A stretch of DNA of 64,000 nt from Haliclystus octoradiatus (GCA_916610825.1 OU744453.1:16557807-16621806); one strand, 5' to 3'; shown: positions 22,276 through 34,241, numbered from the stretch's first letter. Notes: generated from the sequence alone by a model not told the origin. Translations and numbers: made by a program.

Positions 22276-22553
22276 ATTTTATGACTACACGTGAATTTAC
22301 CTGAAATTATGAAATCAACGTATAACAATGCATTGGCTATATTATGTTACATAATGTGTTGACCTTTCACACCTGAACAAACAAAAGATTTCAACGCAAT
22401 TCGATCACGTCGGCTTTGAATTACATAAACTATTCATGCAAACTATTGTTTTGAAATCGCTTGTCTACAAAATAATTTTATACCTTTCAAAGAAACACGG
22501 ACAAAATATACGAAAGTGGCCGTTGTATGAGATGTTTGAATACAAAACAAATG

Positions 22554-22700
22554 ATAAAAAGGGGCCGCTAGCCGCGTTAGAGAGATGACCGCTCTATACG
22601 GACAGAAAACAAAAGAAAATGGCAGGAGAAATACTTAATGTGGCCGTTCTGTATGAGTGGCCGTTCTATCAGAGTGGCCGTTATAGCAGATTTGACTGTA
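22554..22700. repeat. Old TIR-element fragment
   Basis: Repeated GTGGCCGTT motifs ending in TATAGCAGATTTGACTGTA belong to the same loose family as 5519-5697. It ends 43 bases from the end of the DUF229 coding region. Confidence 0.45.
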
Positions 22701-22742
22701 TCTTATGTTAACATTTTTATTTAACATGATTACTTATTACAT

Positions 22743-25700
22743 TTATGAGTTTTTGCAAAAGCAAAATTTTCTTAAAAATGGTTGATCTTTCATTACACAT
22801 AACGATTGATCACCATATTTATTTAATCGACTAATATTCGGATCTACAAAAGCCTTTTTATTAATAACATAAATAGTACCTTCAAATATTCCATTAGATT
22901 CAGTTGTTTGTATAACAACTTCAAATGTTATCATCATTTTATTTGAATTCCATAATGAATTATGGAAAAATTCTTCAGGATGATTCGTTGGAGTTTCTCG
23001 TTCTCGTATATGTAGTAACCTTTTTAATTTTAAAATCGAACACAATTCACTGCTATTTAATAATTCGTTTATATAACGTATCAATTGTTCAGCAATAGCT
23101 ATTGCTTCTTTTGTATATTTTGATATTTCTTTGAATCCGGCACACGGACAAAAATGTCGTGCAACACCAATATCGCGACATGTTCGATTTACTTTCTCGT
23201 TAATTCGAGTTAATAAGCTTTGTCCGTATCTTCCACGTTCAACCTTTGGATAATTTATTAAATGTTTTAATGTTGGATACAAATCAAAATGCGATGTCAA
23301 CACATGGGAATTATGTTGCAAATTTGTTAACATATTATTGTCTTGATTCAAAAACCATTTTGGTAAAGATAATGCAACATAAGGCATACGTTCTTCTAGT
23401 TGACCTTGTAAAGTCTGACGATACGCATCAATTCGATTGCCATGGTCTCCCATAATAAATAAAGCTGTACGATTTAAATATCCACGATCACGAAATGTTT
23501 CTAAAAAATTCGCAATTGAATCATCTCCTAATTGTATATAATGAGCATCGTTATGTGCTAATCTCGATATCAAAGCAAGCCCAAATTTTGGTATGTGTTC
23601 ATCATATGTTTCAAACATACTAGTTATATAATCAAGATTAATTTGATGTGATGCTTGATTACCAATGCATCTTCTACAACCAGTACTGACGTCATCCGCT
23701 GCCAACCAAAAATGACGCGAATAATGATCGGTAGGCGGGTGTTTAAAACCTTGTTGTTCATAATTAAATGTTCCTTCATCTTCGGATAATAAAGTTGTAT
23801 ATCCATGCTGTTTTAAATAATTATATAAAAAAGGCCACTTATCAACTGGTTTTCCGTCATCATCACCTTTATTTGCATTGGGTAATTCATGAATTAAATG
23901 ATCTGTTAAAATGGCGGCAAGCTGTGCAGCGGTACCATCGCCAACAATTGATTGACCATTAAATACAGTTGTCTCTGATATATTCCTTTTTGAAAAACTA
24001 TCAATAACTTTCAGAGTTCGTGGCACGGAACGTTTAAAATTGGCATTTGATTGAGAATCAAATAATAAAATTAGTATATCTAATTTTTTATTCTCAGATT
24101 TGTCCTTGTTACTAAATTTTAGATTTGCGTTTGGCTTTGTATATGCTAGGAATTCAGTGACGTTCTCGTGTTCAAATTCCAGGTTTAATCGATAGAAATC
24201 TTGAGTGATATTCATTGCATAATCGATATCTGAAATGTAGCAAAATCAATCTATCATATCTTGGCTAGTTAATCTCTATTCTCAATATCCTGGTTCAAGC
24301 CAACATGGGGCTAGGAGCTGGCCAGGAGATACTCCAATACTTCTTTACATGGGCGTATCTTTTGAGAGTCTTGCTAACATTATTGCTGGAAATATATACA
24401 CTAGTTTGAGAGGGATAGGAAATTTGCTTTAAGCGGTCTGAAAATGTTGAATTTGGCAGGAACTCGGATCACGTGATCTTAACCTGTCACAGCCTTGTGA
24501 AGGTCGGCTCATCGCCCAAGAGATTTTACTTTACCCTTTTACATGTCGCCATGGCAGAAGATGACGAACTGTGTGTTTTTATTCTTTCGTGTATAGGTGG
24601 TTTTTCGCATTTATATATTATATATTAATATCTTCGTAATTCTTGATTGTTGATCCAATCGCAGTGGTATAGTGCAATGTCAGTAAATGACAGAGCTGTA
24701 GATAAATAAATAGAGTCAGTAAATGACTACACATTTTTTCTGTTACTCAGAGTTTCAAGCTTCATGCGATCTTCAGACAGAGACACTGAACCGTGAAACT
24801 CTGAGTAACAGAAAAAGTGTGTAGACATTGACTCTTTTTATTTATTATATATCTTACACAGCTCGAAGTACACAAGCCACATTTAATATTGTCATTGGTT
24901 TTAATGCAAAGAGATTACAAACTCTATTGAAATTTTAAAACCTATATATATTATGTACAATTTAAAAATTTCATGCTCTTATAATTGGCTAGAGATATTG
25001 AGATTACCAATAATTACAAATAATATTTATCAAAATCTACTTGGTGATAAGTTTGGTACAAAATAACAACACAACTAAGTTTGCACAACGTTTCGACTGA
25101 TTAACTTCAGCCATTCTCAAGTGAATGATTTTTTATTAATAATTAAGATATATATATAGATATACATGAAAATTGTTTGCCCCTTGAGGGTAAAGTACAT
25201 CATGAAGTATATTTACAATATGATATCGATATCAGCGACAATAGTAACTATGGTAACTAGCCTAGATATATTTCTAATCCTTGGAGGAAATGCTGTATCA
25301 TGAAATGCATTCAGTTATTTGAAAACTTTGGCTCGGATGGAATCGCCTTGGACGTTTAATGTTGGTTTCAATTCTTGAATTGCCAGCATTTCATTCACGA
25401 AACAATCGAATTTATTTTTGCATATTTTATGAATTTCAAATGTTTTTCAAATTCATCAGTAGATATGCTGATTTCTTGACGGACGTGTGTACCAAGGTTA
25501 CCTTTGTTGTGTTCATCTATGCGTTCATATAAGTGCCAGCATGTTTAGCCGACATAAATCTGCTTCGCACTGACCACATTTAAAATGAAATATGACGCAT
25601 TGTTGGGTTAACAAATCTGGCTTCTCCTCACGGGTAAGCAAGTCGTCGTTGACCTTCTTACTTTTAAAAATAGTGTTAAAATTTACACTTATTTTACAAT

Positions 25701-28344
25701 TTAAACGGTAAAGTTATTTCCTTGTTTCATCGCATGATTGTTGATCTTTAAACGGTAAAACTATACTAACATATTTTATATTATTGTCTGGTAAAACTGG
25801 AGAATTAAATTATTACTTGGCATTTTATTTAAAGTAGAATTAAAAACACGGGGCGGATACTTGAGTTTACTAAAAATGTTAAAAAGTACTTTACATTCAA
25901 TGTTAAAATCAGCTTCAGAGGAACACAGACGATGTGCCCTGTGAAGCATTGTCTTTAAAATACCAGTTTTATACCTTTGGTCTACATGACTCTGATAATG
26001 TAAAATAAGTCCTTTGTTTGTTGATTTTCGGTGGACACTCATAAAAATATGCAAAAATAAATTCGATTGTCTCGCGAATGAAATGCTGGCAATTCAAGAA
26101 TTGAAACCAACATTAAACGTCCTAATTGAGCCTATTTACCATCTTTGATAAAAATTTGATTAAATCCTTGAAAGCTGAATTGCGTACAAGCGAATTCAAT
26201 ATTTCAATTGTGTTTCAAATTTGATATTTGAAGGCTTTGAAAACATTTCTTGGCTTGGCAGAATCGATTGAGCTGGTATTCCGATTGTTTCATAATTTCA
26301 ATATGTATTATAAGAAAAGCGCGGGGGGTAACTTCATTACTTTTGGTATACGGGGATGTTCAAATATTAAAGGATACCTTTTTCAAAATCCAGAAAAAAT
26401 GTTCAGGGTATGCTTTAGTCATGAATACTTTTTGAGGTATCCTTTTGACGCTTTTGCAATTCTTTCATTTTGCAAAACAATATTTGCCTATGAATTTTAT
26501 TTTAGTTTTGGTTGAATCTGTCATTCATAAAAATATATTTGGGATATCTTCTTCATCATAAGTGGAAAATTTTTATGGTCATTCTCCCGAAGTTCCATGT
26601 GAACGACTCCATCGAAGCGCAATGGAAGTTACCCCCTGGAAGAAAAGCCATTAAAGATCTCGCTCGTTTATCGTGTTTTCATATTAATAGGCTATATTCT
26701 AGTTTGCAAGTGTTCGTATTGAATTTTTATAATCCTGATTTTCAAGTGCTCGTATTATATATTACCTATTCATGCTGTCAGGATTAGAATAAGATGACTT
26801 GTTCCAAGGTTTACAATAGTGATATATAGATAGCGTATATCATTTCAAATTCGTTGCTTCTATTGCAGGACAACAAAGCAATAACAGAACAGTTTTATAA
26901 TCCAATTTTAACGTTCATCATATTAAATAAGTTCAAATAGAATATCATATTACCTCAAGTTAATCCTGAATATTTAAATGAAAAACGGTCTATAGTTTCA
27001 AACAGATATAGTAAAAATTGATCAATGCCACCAGGCAGACCTGTTTTAACACCACCAGGCAGACCTGTTTTAACACCACCAGGCAGTCCTGTTTTAACAG
27101 GTTCATTGTACGGGTATGGGGAATATTCGCTTAAAGCAGAACTTTGAAAGCTCGAGTAAAGAGGCCATGTATAGACAGTTCTTGAAATTTGAAAAATCTT
27201 GATATTTTATCTCGATAATGGCAAATAGTGGCAATAGAAAATTCACCCTGAGTGCTGTCACAAGCTCTGTTAACAATATTATTATAAAAATGCATTTTCC
27301 GACCAAAGATTGTTTACATAATCGAAGAAATAACTACTTTCATGAAATGTTCGATAGCTAGTTAATTTAGGCAGGGTTCGACGAAAGTTGGAATCCTGAA
27401 ATCTTAGATTCCCAAAGGTTAGAGCAAATTCAGTAGAAAATTGATATTTTTATGACTTGTTGGTCAAACATCAACAACAAATTTAGAAAAATATGTTGAA
27501 ATGACTTTAGGAGGTGTACTTTTTGTTGAATCCTGAATGTAGGGCTAGGTTTTACAAAAGCTGATCTATTCCAATACAGATGAAATTAATCGACATTAAC
27601 ATTTGCTAATTGTTAACTTTTCTGGGCATTTTCATTGGCTTAGGAACCGACGTGACGTCAAACGTTAACGCCATTCATATTGGATTCCTCGCAGACTCTC
27701 CGTGAATCGGTACAATCGGTACTCCCTTGAACAATTTCTAAAATGTATCGTGTCAAATTTATTAGAATAAAATCTAATACAAGGTAACCAATGAGTTCCT
27801 AGATGAGTATCATATCCACCCCTGTGATTGAATGCCCCACCCCACAGTTGTGATGAGTAACTCGTATAGAGTAGCGTATACACTCACCGTTAATGTTTTC
27901 CACAAAAGGTAACTGAATTGATTCTTCTGATATGTATTCATCATCATCTTTTCCTCTTGATATGCCATGCAAACTACCTTTGACAACTTTTTCAGCTTTA
28001 ACATATAATGTACCATTAACAATAAAACCATATTTTGATTTTCCACAATCCAATGGTGAAGAAAATCTATGGTATATTTTCATAATGTCTGCATTGAAAG
28101 GATCAAGTATTGGTAATCTACATGTAATTTTTGATGCATTTTCTTCATATTTTCGTAGAAATTTTAAATTTGATACGTCTATTGAGCTGCCTCCGTATTT
28201 TACGTCGACTTTACTTGTAATGAACACGAAACAACCATTGCACAAGGAATTAATATTTTCCCAATAAAGTATAAAAATTGGTATCATCCAAGAACATAGA
28301 AATATAAATAGGAACTTATGAACACGTGGACGACATCTCAGCAT
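22743..28344 (-). CDS. DUF229-family type II membrane protein, two exons
   Basis: Exon 1 is 28344-27888 and exon 2 is 24229-22743. The donor ACG/GTGAGT and acceptor CTACATTTCAG join in phase 1 to give 648 codons including stop, with N-I-N-D-I-D-Y-A across the junction. The protein (647 aa) has a single N-terminal membrane anchor (about residues 10-28) and a Cys-containing lumenal stretch (CRLPILDPFNADIMK). The alkaline-phosphatase/sulfatase-like core of DUF229 (PF02995) follows: DSQS at 210-213, GDGT at 249-252 and MGDHGNR around 412-418. A Golgi or extracellular-facing hydrolase-like role is inferred; the substrate is unknown. Exon 2 was probably the whole visible ORF to simple gene finders, because it has an internal ATG. 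The intron holds a Penelope fragment and a hammerhead-like motif. Confidence 0.9.
24690..24860. mobile_element. Snap-back repeat with hammerhead-like motif 4
   Basis: GAGTCAGTAAATGACTACAC (24713 on) and an inverted copy ending near 24835 form a hairpin around a hammerhead-like core. It lies in the DUF229 intron. Confidence 0.55.
24740..24780 (-). ncRNA. Hammerhead-like ribozyme motif 4
   Basis: Minus strand order: CTGT, CTGAAGA, TCGC-ATGAA-GCTT, GAAAC, TCTGA, GTA, ACAG. Stems I and III match the other copies, while stem II has lost pairs. It is in the sense direction of the DUF229 intron. Confidence 0.55.
25060..26122 (-). mobile_element. Penelope-like element fragment with inverted 3' end
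   Basis: On the minus strand it reads from a truncated reverse transcriptase (26054-25776: SVHRKSTNKGLILHYQSHVD, then KTMLHRAHRL) to a frameshifted GIY-YIG endonuclease (about 25640-25480: FKCGQCEADL and HNKGNLGTHV pieces). A tail follows with CTGAAG..TCGAAACGTTGTGC near 25120-25082. An 80-bp piece of the tail region (25350-25429) recurs inverted at 26042-26122, exactly where the RT is truncated. This is a known Penelope architecture. The copy is dead and sits in the DUF229 intron. Confidence 0.85.
26225..26650 (+). repeat. Dispersed repeat, copy 1
   Basis: It shares a long stretch (TACGGGGATGTTCAAATATT, then AGGTATCCTTTTGACGC) with 61916-62215, where it is in the opposite direction. Class unknown and no convincing protein. 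Confidence 0.6.
27024..27101. repeat. 24-bp minisatellite, three units
   Basis: Three tandem units of CACCACCAGGCAGACCTGTT plus TTAA, in the DUF229 intron. Confidence 0.9.
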
Positions 28345-28452
28345 CTTCCCGTTGAGGTAAAATAAATTCTATAACCAACAAAACAAATATATATACATTC
28401 GAACTTGCTTATATCCCCCCTCTGGTATGGCTGAAAAGCGGAACATTAAGCG

Positions 28453-29224
28453 ACCTGCGTAGTCCTCCCCCCCACACCTCTTCAAATTTTGTCCAACTAA
28501 TATCATAAATACTTTGATCAGTAGTTGATCAGTTGTGATCAGGTGTTTTTAAGACTGATCTAACAAAAGCGTTACAGTTATTAACGATTTTCTTGTGGGG
28601 GGGCAGGACTACGCCAGTCCCCCCCCCCCCACCTCACCAAATTCGAAAATTTACATATCAAAAGTTTGATCACGCTGTCATAAGTACTGATCAGGCATTT
28701 ATATTGCTGATCAAATTACGATCAACGAAATATTTGCGTTTTAGGCTCAATTTATAGCGTAGTCCTGGTCCCCCACCACCCCACTTAACCACGCCCAATT
28801 TCGAAAATTTTGATGTCAAAAGTTTGATCACGATGTGATCAGTCCTGATCAGACTATAGCTAAACTGATCAATTGAAGATCAAAGAGATATTCACGTTCC
28901 ACGTTACAAAATTACCGTAGTCCTGGCCCCCCACCCCCTCCAACCACGCCCAATTTTGAAAATTTTCATATCAAAAGTTTGATCACGATGTGATCAGTAC
29001 TTATGACAGCGTGATAAAACTTTTGATATATAAATTTTCGAATTTGGTGAGGTGGGGGGGCTGGCGTAGTCCTGCCCCCCACAACAAAATCGTCAATAAC
29101 TGTAACGCTTTTGTTTGATCAGTCTTAAAAACACCTGATCACAACTGATCAACTGCTGATCAAAGTATTTATGATATTTTGTACAAAATTTGAAGAGGTG
29201 GGGGAGGGGCAGGACTACGCAGCT
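28453..29224. mobile_element. 772-bp TIR element rich in TGATCA
   Basis: Inverted ends (ACCTGCGTAGTCCTCCCC and the complement of GGGGCAGGACTACGCAGCT) extend about 240 bp inward. A perfect 9-bp duplication, CATTAAGCG, flanks it (28444-28452 and 29225-29233). The interior has some 20 TGATCA or GATCA motifs and several C-runs next to CGTAGTCCTG. No coding frame. It lies 109 bp upstream of the DUF229 start. Confidence 0.85.
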
Positions 29225-29234
29225 CATTAAGCGA

Positions 29235-29600
29235 AGTGGGATATTAAGCGAAGTGGGATTATGAGAGTTTGTATGGAGAATGGAAAATGGAAATCAGTTT
29301 TATGTGGGGATATTAAGCAAATTGGGACATTAAAAGAGGGGATATTAACCGAGTTTGACTGTAATCCTTCCTTGTTGTGTAATGTAATTGGTAATCATAA
29401 AGCTGTTATGTTGATTTGCCCAAGTCTCACTTCTTACTATGACGATTTTGATCTATTTGTAAAGGTGATCGCTTACCACTGGTCAAATAGCGTCGTATCA
29501 AAGTGGGACTTTTAAGTCAGTCAAGCTGTTGACCTCGAGTTAGCAGACTCTACTGTTTACCAAATTCACATTTAGACATTGAGTCTGTGAGCAGGCTAGA
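29235..29600. other. Non-coding stretch with degraded repeat
   Basis: ATATTAAGCGAAGTGGGA repeats and GAGTTTGACTGTAAT resemble the end of the 5519-5697 family. Nothing else recognised. Confidence 0.4.
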
Positions 29601-29601
29601 T

Positions 29602-29962
29602 TATACGCCGATCCAAAAGTGGTGTACCGGTTGATTTTTGTTTGAATTTTACTGCTTCCTGTGAGAAGAGCTGTGACATTCTGTTCTGAAAATCCGTAAT
29701 AGGAAGACTTTTTAATTCGAAATCTGCAAAGTTTTTACTGCAAATTATTATCTGTCGACATACGCGTATTTATAAAGCCACTAAAAATATATTCGGTGTA
29801 CAAACACGATGTTCAAGATTATGTTATCTTCATATTTAATATATTTTTCATATTTAAAGTGCTCAAAAACAATTTGTTTTGGATAAAATCATGATAAAAT
29901 GTAAAAATGGCAAAGAATACTTAAATGTGATCACAACAGTAGTTCATTCATTTATTTAAATC
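29602..29962 (+). repeat. Dispersed repeat shared with 52459-52845
   Basis: It starts TTATACGCCGATCCAAAAGT and matches 52459-52845 almost throughout in the same direction. The second copy lies inside a TIR element with AGGTTATACGCCG ends, which indicates its class. Confidence 0.75.
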
Positions 29963-29965
29963 TAA

Positions 29966-30580
29966 TTAGTCCTTTGAATTTATTTAAATCATTACTTTGA
30001 AAAAAGGTTTGATGTAAACAGCTCTTGTTGTTTTATACCGCTTTGTTATTAAATTAGACACGTCGTAAAATATTAGCAAACATTCAAGTTGATGATACAC
30101 ATTGAAAATATTTATTTCACCTTGAACGAATTGATGACATGTTTGACAATTTATTTTCACTATAAAGTGATTATCCAAGCATTTAAAAACCTAAATCTGT
30201 ACTGATTTCGACTTCGTAATTTCATGACTTTACATTCATGCACACAAACTATCAACACAATTCCCTCTCCCCGAATGCCTATGCAAAGTGTTATTGGCCC
30301 CAAAAACAGGGGCATTAATCTAACCTCCGCTACAATGATCATTAATGAAGAACAGAGGCCATTTGAAAAGACCTCATCGTTCGTAAAATAACATTATATA
30401 CTTTTTATATCCATGTTATTGAACAAGTCATATTTAAAACTCGCAATATGATTTTTTACACAATTTTAACATGAGGAATAAATTCGTTAAATCCTCTATT
30501 AATTACCGGCGAAACTAGAAGTTAGTTATTCTTTTCCTTTTGCAACTGGTGGTTTGATTTGTAACATAAATGATCATATG
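29966..30580. other. Non-coding stretch
   Basis: AT-rich sequence. The minus-strand frames at 29984-30342 have no recognised family. Confidence 0.35.
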
Positions 30581-30581
30581 T

Positions 30582-30965
30582 ACAGAAAGAAAAAATAGCT
30601 CCGCTATGCTCGGACTCATGGTGAATAATATAATAATCAAAATAAACCAATTGAAATCAAATTCAATAGAATATCAAATCAATCAAATCATCATGCAAAG
30701 AAAAATCAAATCAAATCAAATTCAAAAAAGTAAATCAATCCAATCGAATGATATAAAAATCAACTTCAATCAAATAAAATGAAATAAATTATAACAATAT
30801 CCAAATAATATAATAATATAAAGAAAAATATATCCAAATAATAAACCAAATAAAAGAGAAAAATAGCTCCGCTACGCTCGGACTCATGGTGAATAATATA
30901 ATAATCAAAATAAACCAATTGAAATCACATTCAATAGAATACCAAATCAATCAAATCATCATGTT
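30582..30965. repeat. 275-bp tandem repeat, left part
   Basis: The unit starts AAAAAATAGCTCCGCTATGC and continues with AATCAAATC-rich sequence. One full unit and the start of a second are seen before the LINE insertion; the array resumes at 35150. Confidence 0.85.
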
Positions 30966-31112
30966 GTTGTGGTTGTTTATTTGTCAAAAATACTGACCGG
31001 ATTATATAGGAAAGTAAAACTTCCACTTACATATATCCTTTAAATACATAAAGAAAGGATAAAATTAAAATGTGTTAATTGTGTTAACTATACTAGTAGT
31101 TCATATAGATTG

Positions 31113-34100
31113 TTAATTAACTTTGCATAAGGCATTTAGATCAACAGTGTTCAATTTTGATTTGAAGGAAATTAATGATTTGGAGGTTACCACGCTCTCT
31201 GGTAAACTGTTCCACCATGGAATTACTCGATTGATAAATTGGTATTTGCTGATATTTAGCCTACCGGATACATTTGTCAGTTGTAACTTTAAGGAGTTAC
31301 CTCGCATTGAATATTTAGTTTTATTGAATTTACAAAATTCTTCTAAATGTAAATCTACTAGATTATTAATAATTTTAAACATCATTATCAGATCGCTTTT
31401 GATTCTCCTTAATTCCAAAGAATCAATATTAAGATACTTCAAACGAGTTTGATATGTTTGACCGTAAATGTGTTTGATGTGGCATACATGCCTGATAAAT
31501 GTTCTTTGAACCTTTTCAATGCTAATAATATCTTTAATTAAATATGGTGACCATACAGGAGACACTGATTCTAAAAGCGGTCTCACGTACACACTGTATG
31601 CTTTCATTAAAACATCAGCATCTCTACTGGAGAAACATTTTCTTATTAGGAATGACCTAGACTTGGCCTTTGCAGTAATCATAGCGCAATGAGCTGAAGG
31701 CTTGAGGTCGGTAGTGAATACAACTCCCAGGTCTTTTATTCTATTTACTGTTCTCAGTTCTTTTTCTTCCAAGTTGTAAATCTGTTGCTGAACGTTGACA
31801 TTTCCAAAGGAAAATACGCAACATTTGTGAAAAGCTAGACGTAACTGCCATGTTTGCGCCCATGTAACAACTTTATCTAATGATCTCTGTAGATTTAGAT
31901 TTGACTCTGATCTTGTAGAAAAGATTTTTGCGTCGTCTGCGAACAATTTGATATGACATTCGTCCTCAAGGCAACTTACAATGTCATTAATAAATATAAT
32001 AAACAATAGAGGGCCAAGTACGGAGCCCTGAGGTACACCACTGTCAACATTTAAAGAATTAGAATAGACATTTTCAATACAAACGGATTGTGTGCGACCA
32101 GATAAAAATGATGATATCCATTTGATGAGCTCGAATTGTATACCATATGCGTTGAGCTTGATAACTAGCTTATTGTGCGACACGGTATCAAAAGCTTTAT
32201 TAAAGTCCAGATAGATTGTATCAGTTAATAATTTATTGTTTATTGCTTTAGACCAAATGTTAAGAGTAGATAACAGTTGTGTGCATGTCGAGCGTCGTTC
32301 TAAAAATCCGTGCTGCTCTCTGGTGAGAAGGCCATGTTTCAAAAAATACTGTTTCATTTGTTTTGAGATAATCGATTCCATCACCTTGCATGTTACACAA
32401 GTCAACGAAACCGGGCGATAGTTTTGACATAATGAGGATTTTCCTGTTTTAAAGATTGGAATTACAAATGCTGTTTTCCATATAGATGGCAGTTTACCAG
32501 ACTGCATAGACGATTCAAATAATATGGATAAAGGTAAAGTAATATCGTTAGCAATAGACTTGAGAAAGATAGCTGGATATCCATCAGGAGATGCAGACGC
32601 TTTATTTGGTAAGGCAAGTAACTCCTTAAGAATATCCTTTTGAGAGAAATTGATATATGACAAAGATGTAGTACTAATATTGACCTGTTGCAAAAATTCA
32701 GGATTGTTCCCATCATCCTGGGTAAAGACAGTAGCAAAATAATTATTAAAAAGTTCAACTTTATCACTGATATCAGTTACCTTTTCTCCTATTTCATTTT
32801 GTACAGCAGGTATCGAAGGATGAGATTGTAGTTTACTATTTACAAATGAATAAAATCGGGAAAGAGAAACTTCCTCCAGAAGACTTTTTTCACGTTGAAT
32901 ATTGAATTCTTTTACTGCTTTCTCATACTCTTTCGATGCATTTTTAAAATCGGTATTTGATACGACAGAATTCCTGTAAGCCAGGCGTTTCCTTAGAGCA
33001 AGAGAGCGAATTGTCTTTGGATACTTAAATTTTCTATTCTTAGTCAAAGGAACAAAGTTATGAATACAGTAATCAAATATTTCAGAAATGATACTCCAAA
33101 AAGATTGAACATCACCATGGCAACTTTTCGATAAATGTATCCAGTTTATATCTTTCAAAATCATTGAAATATTATAATAGTCTGCTTTCCTGAAATTTCG
33201 CTTAGCATGATTAACTTTAGAATATGATGATGTAGGGATTTGAACGGAAAATTCTACAGATTTGTGATCACATGTGTCTGTAAAAGGTTCAACAATTTCA
33301 TGCTCGGTAATTAAAGCTGGCTCAGACGTTAAAAGAAGGTCCAAAATGTTATTCAATCGTGTAGGACTTGTTATTATTTGTTTTAGGTTATTTCTTGTGA
33401 CAGCGTCAACAAAGACATCATGACAGTTGCCCCCGTAACTAAGAGGAATGCCCCATTCAATAGATGGGTAATTAAAATCTCCAATGTAAAAACAAGGGAA
33501 AACACACTGTGAACAAAAATCAAAAAAGGAACCGATGATCTCTGTATCAATAATAGAAATAGCTTTTGAAGGTGGGTTGTAAGAACATGCCATTCGATAT
33601 TTTTGATGAGCTGACAATCTTATGTCAATAACCAAACTCTCAAGATTGTCAAACTTCGACGGTAATTCTAACATCGCATAACGAATGTTCTCCTTAATAA
33701 AAATAATAACACCTCCACCAATTGCATTTACTCTATCTCTTCGGACAACAGAATATCCGGAATTTGAGACTAGTAAGGAATCAGGGACTGTCAATGATAG
33801 CCATGTTTCTGTTATGAATATTATATCGTATGTGTTAGAGGTTAGGATTACCTCAAGCTGATTTAGTTTATTTAATAGTGATCTTGCATTAAAATAAAGA
33901 CATTTTAATTGTTCCGTTGAGTCTGTGTTGGCAATCTGTTGGAGAGGAGCATCATCAAGTGTTGTAGCTGAGCCTCCATTCGGGCCAGGCGTTCTTCGTG
34001 GGGGAGCGGGGGAGGTCTCTGGATGTATAAAAAATGCTGTTGTGGTTGTTGACTTAGTTGTTGAGGTAACCTGTGCTGAGCATTGATGACGTTTGTAATA

Positions 34101-34241
34101 GGCACCGGAGCGATCGGATTTACAGGTAGTTGTTGTTGAGGGTTCAGATTTGACTGATAATTGCCGGGATAATGGTCTTGTTTGCGTGCAACTCTTGATG
34201 TATGTTTTAAATGCATGTGAACGCATGTACTGTCGTAGCAC
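31113..34241 (-). CDS. LINE ORF2: endonuclease and reverse transcriptase
   Basis: Translated from the first in-frame ATG the frame has 1042 codons, but recognisable protein starts near residue 112 (LKCLYFNARSL, 33908). The APE-type endonuclease has FITETWL, GDFNYPSIEW and DTCDHKSVEF. The reverse transcriptase has NYRPVSLTCVTCKVME, QHGFLERRST, DFNKAFDTVSH, GVPQGSVLGPLLF and the catalytic FADDAKIF. All key residues are present and there is no internal stop, so it may be functional. It nicks target DNA and copies the element RNA at the nick. The upstream 111 residues overlap ORF1 and look like a shadow frame. How ORF2 is started is unclear (see findings). Confidence 0.96.
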   Translation of the reverse strand: MLRQYMRSHAFKTYIKSCTQTRPLSRQLSVKSEPSTTTTCKSDRSGAYYKRHQCSAQVTSTTKSTTTTAFFIHPETSPAPPRRTPGPNGGSATTLDDAPLQQIANTDSTEQLKCLYFNARSLLNKLNQLEVILTSNTYDIIFITETWLSLTVPDSLLVSNSGYSVVRRDRVNAIGGGVIIFIKENIRYAMLELPSKFDNLESLVIDIRLSAHQKYRMACSYNPPSKAISIIDTEIIGSFFDFCSQCVFPCFYIGDFNYPSIEWGIPLSYGGNCHDVFVDAVTRNNLKQIITSPTRLNNILDLLLTSEPALITEHEIVEPFTDTCDHKSVEFSVQIPTSSYSKVNHAKRNFRKADYYNISMILKDINWIHLSKSCHGDVQSFWSIISEIFDYCIHNFVPLTKNRKFKYPKTIRSLALRKRLAYRNSVVSNTDFKNASKEYEKAVKEFNIQREKSLLEEVSLSRFYSFVNSKLQSHPSIPAVQNEIGEKVTDISDKVELFNNYFATVFTQDDGNNPEFLQQVNISTTSLSYINFSQKDILKELLALPNKASASPDGYPAIFLKSIANDITLPLSILFESSMQSGKLPSIWKTAFVIPIFKTGKSSLCQNYRPVSLTCVTCKVMESIISKQMKQYFLKHGLLTREQHGFLERRSTCTQLLSTLNIWSKAINNKLLTDTIYLDFNKAFDTVSHNKLVIKLNAYGIQFELIKWISSFLSGRTQSVCIENVYSNSLNVDSGVPQGSVLGPLLFIIFINDIVSCLEDECHIKLFADDAKIFSTRSESNLNLQRSLDKVVTWAQTWQLRLAFHKCCVFSFGNVNVQQQIYNLEEKELRTVNRIKDLGVVFTTDLKPSAHCAMITAKAKSRSFLIRKCFSSRDADVLMKAYSVYVRPLLESVSPVWSPYLIKDIISIEKVQRTFIRHVCHIKHIYGQTYQTRLKYLNIDSLELRRIKSDLIMMFKIINNLVDLHLEEFCKFNKTKYSMRGNSLKLQLTNVSGRLNISKYQFINRVIPWWNSLPESVVTSKSLISFKSKLNTVDLNALCKVN

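Noticed and set aside
25082-25120. CTGAAG..TCGAAACG in the Penelope tail as a hammerhead
   Set aside because: It resembles a degenerate version, but the last core A is a T and no valid cleavage triplet follows.
27932-28267. 111-codon + strand frame
   Set aside because: It is the antisense shadow of DUF229 exon 1.
33908-34241. N-terminal 111 residues of the LINE ORF2 frame as a real protein domain
   Set aside because: Low-complexity Ser/Thr/Pro sequence that wholly overlaps ORF1; probably a shadow frame.
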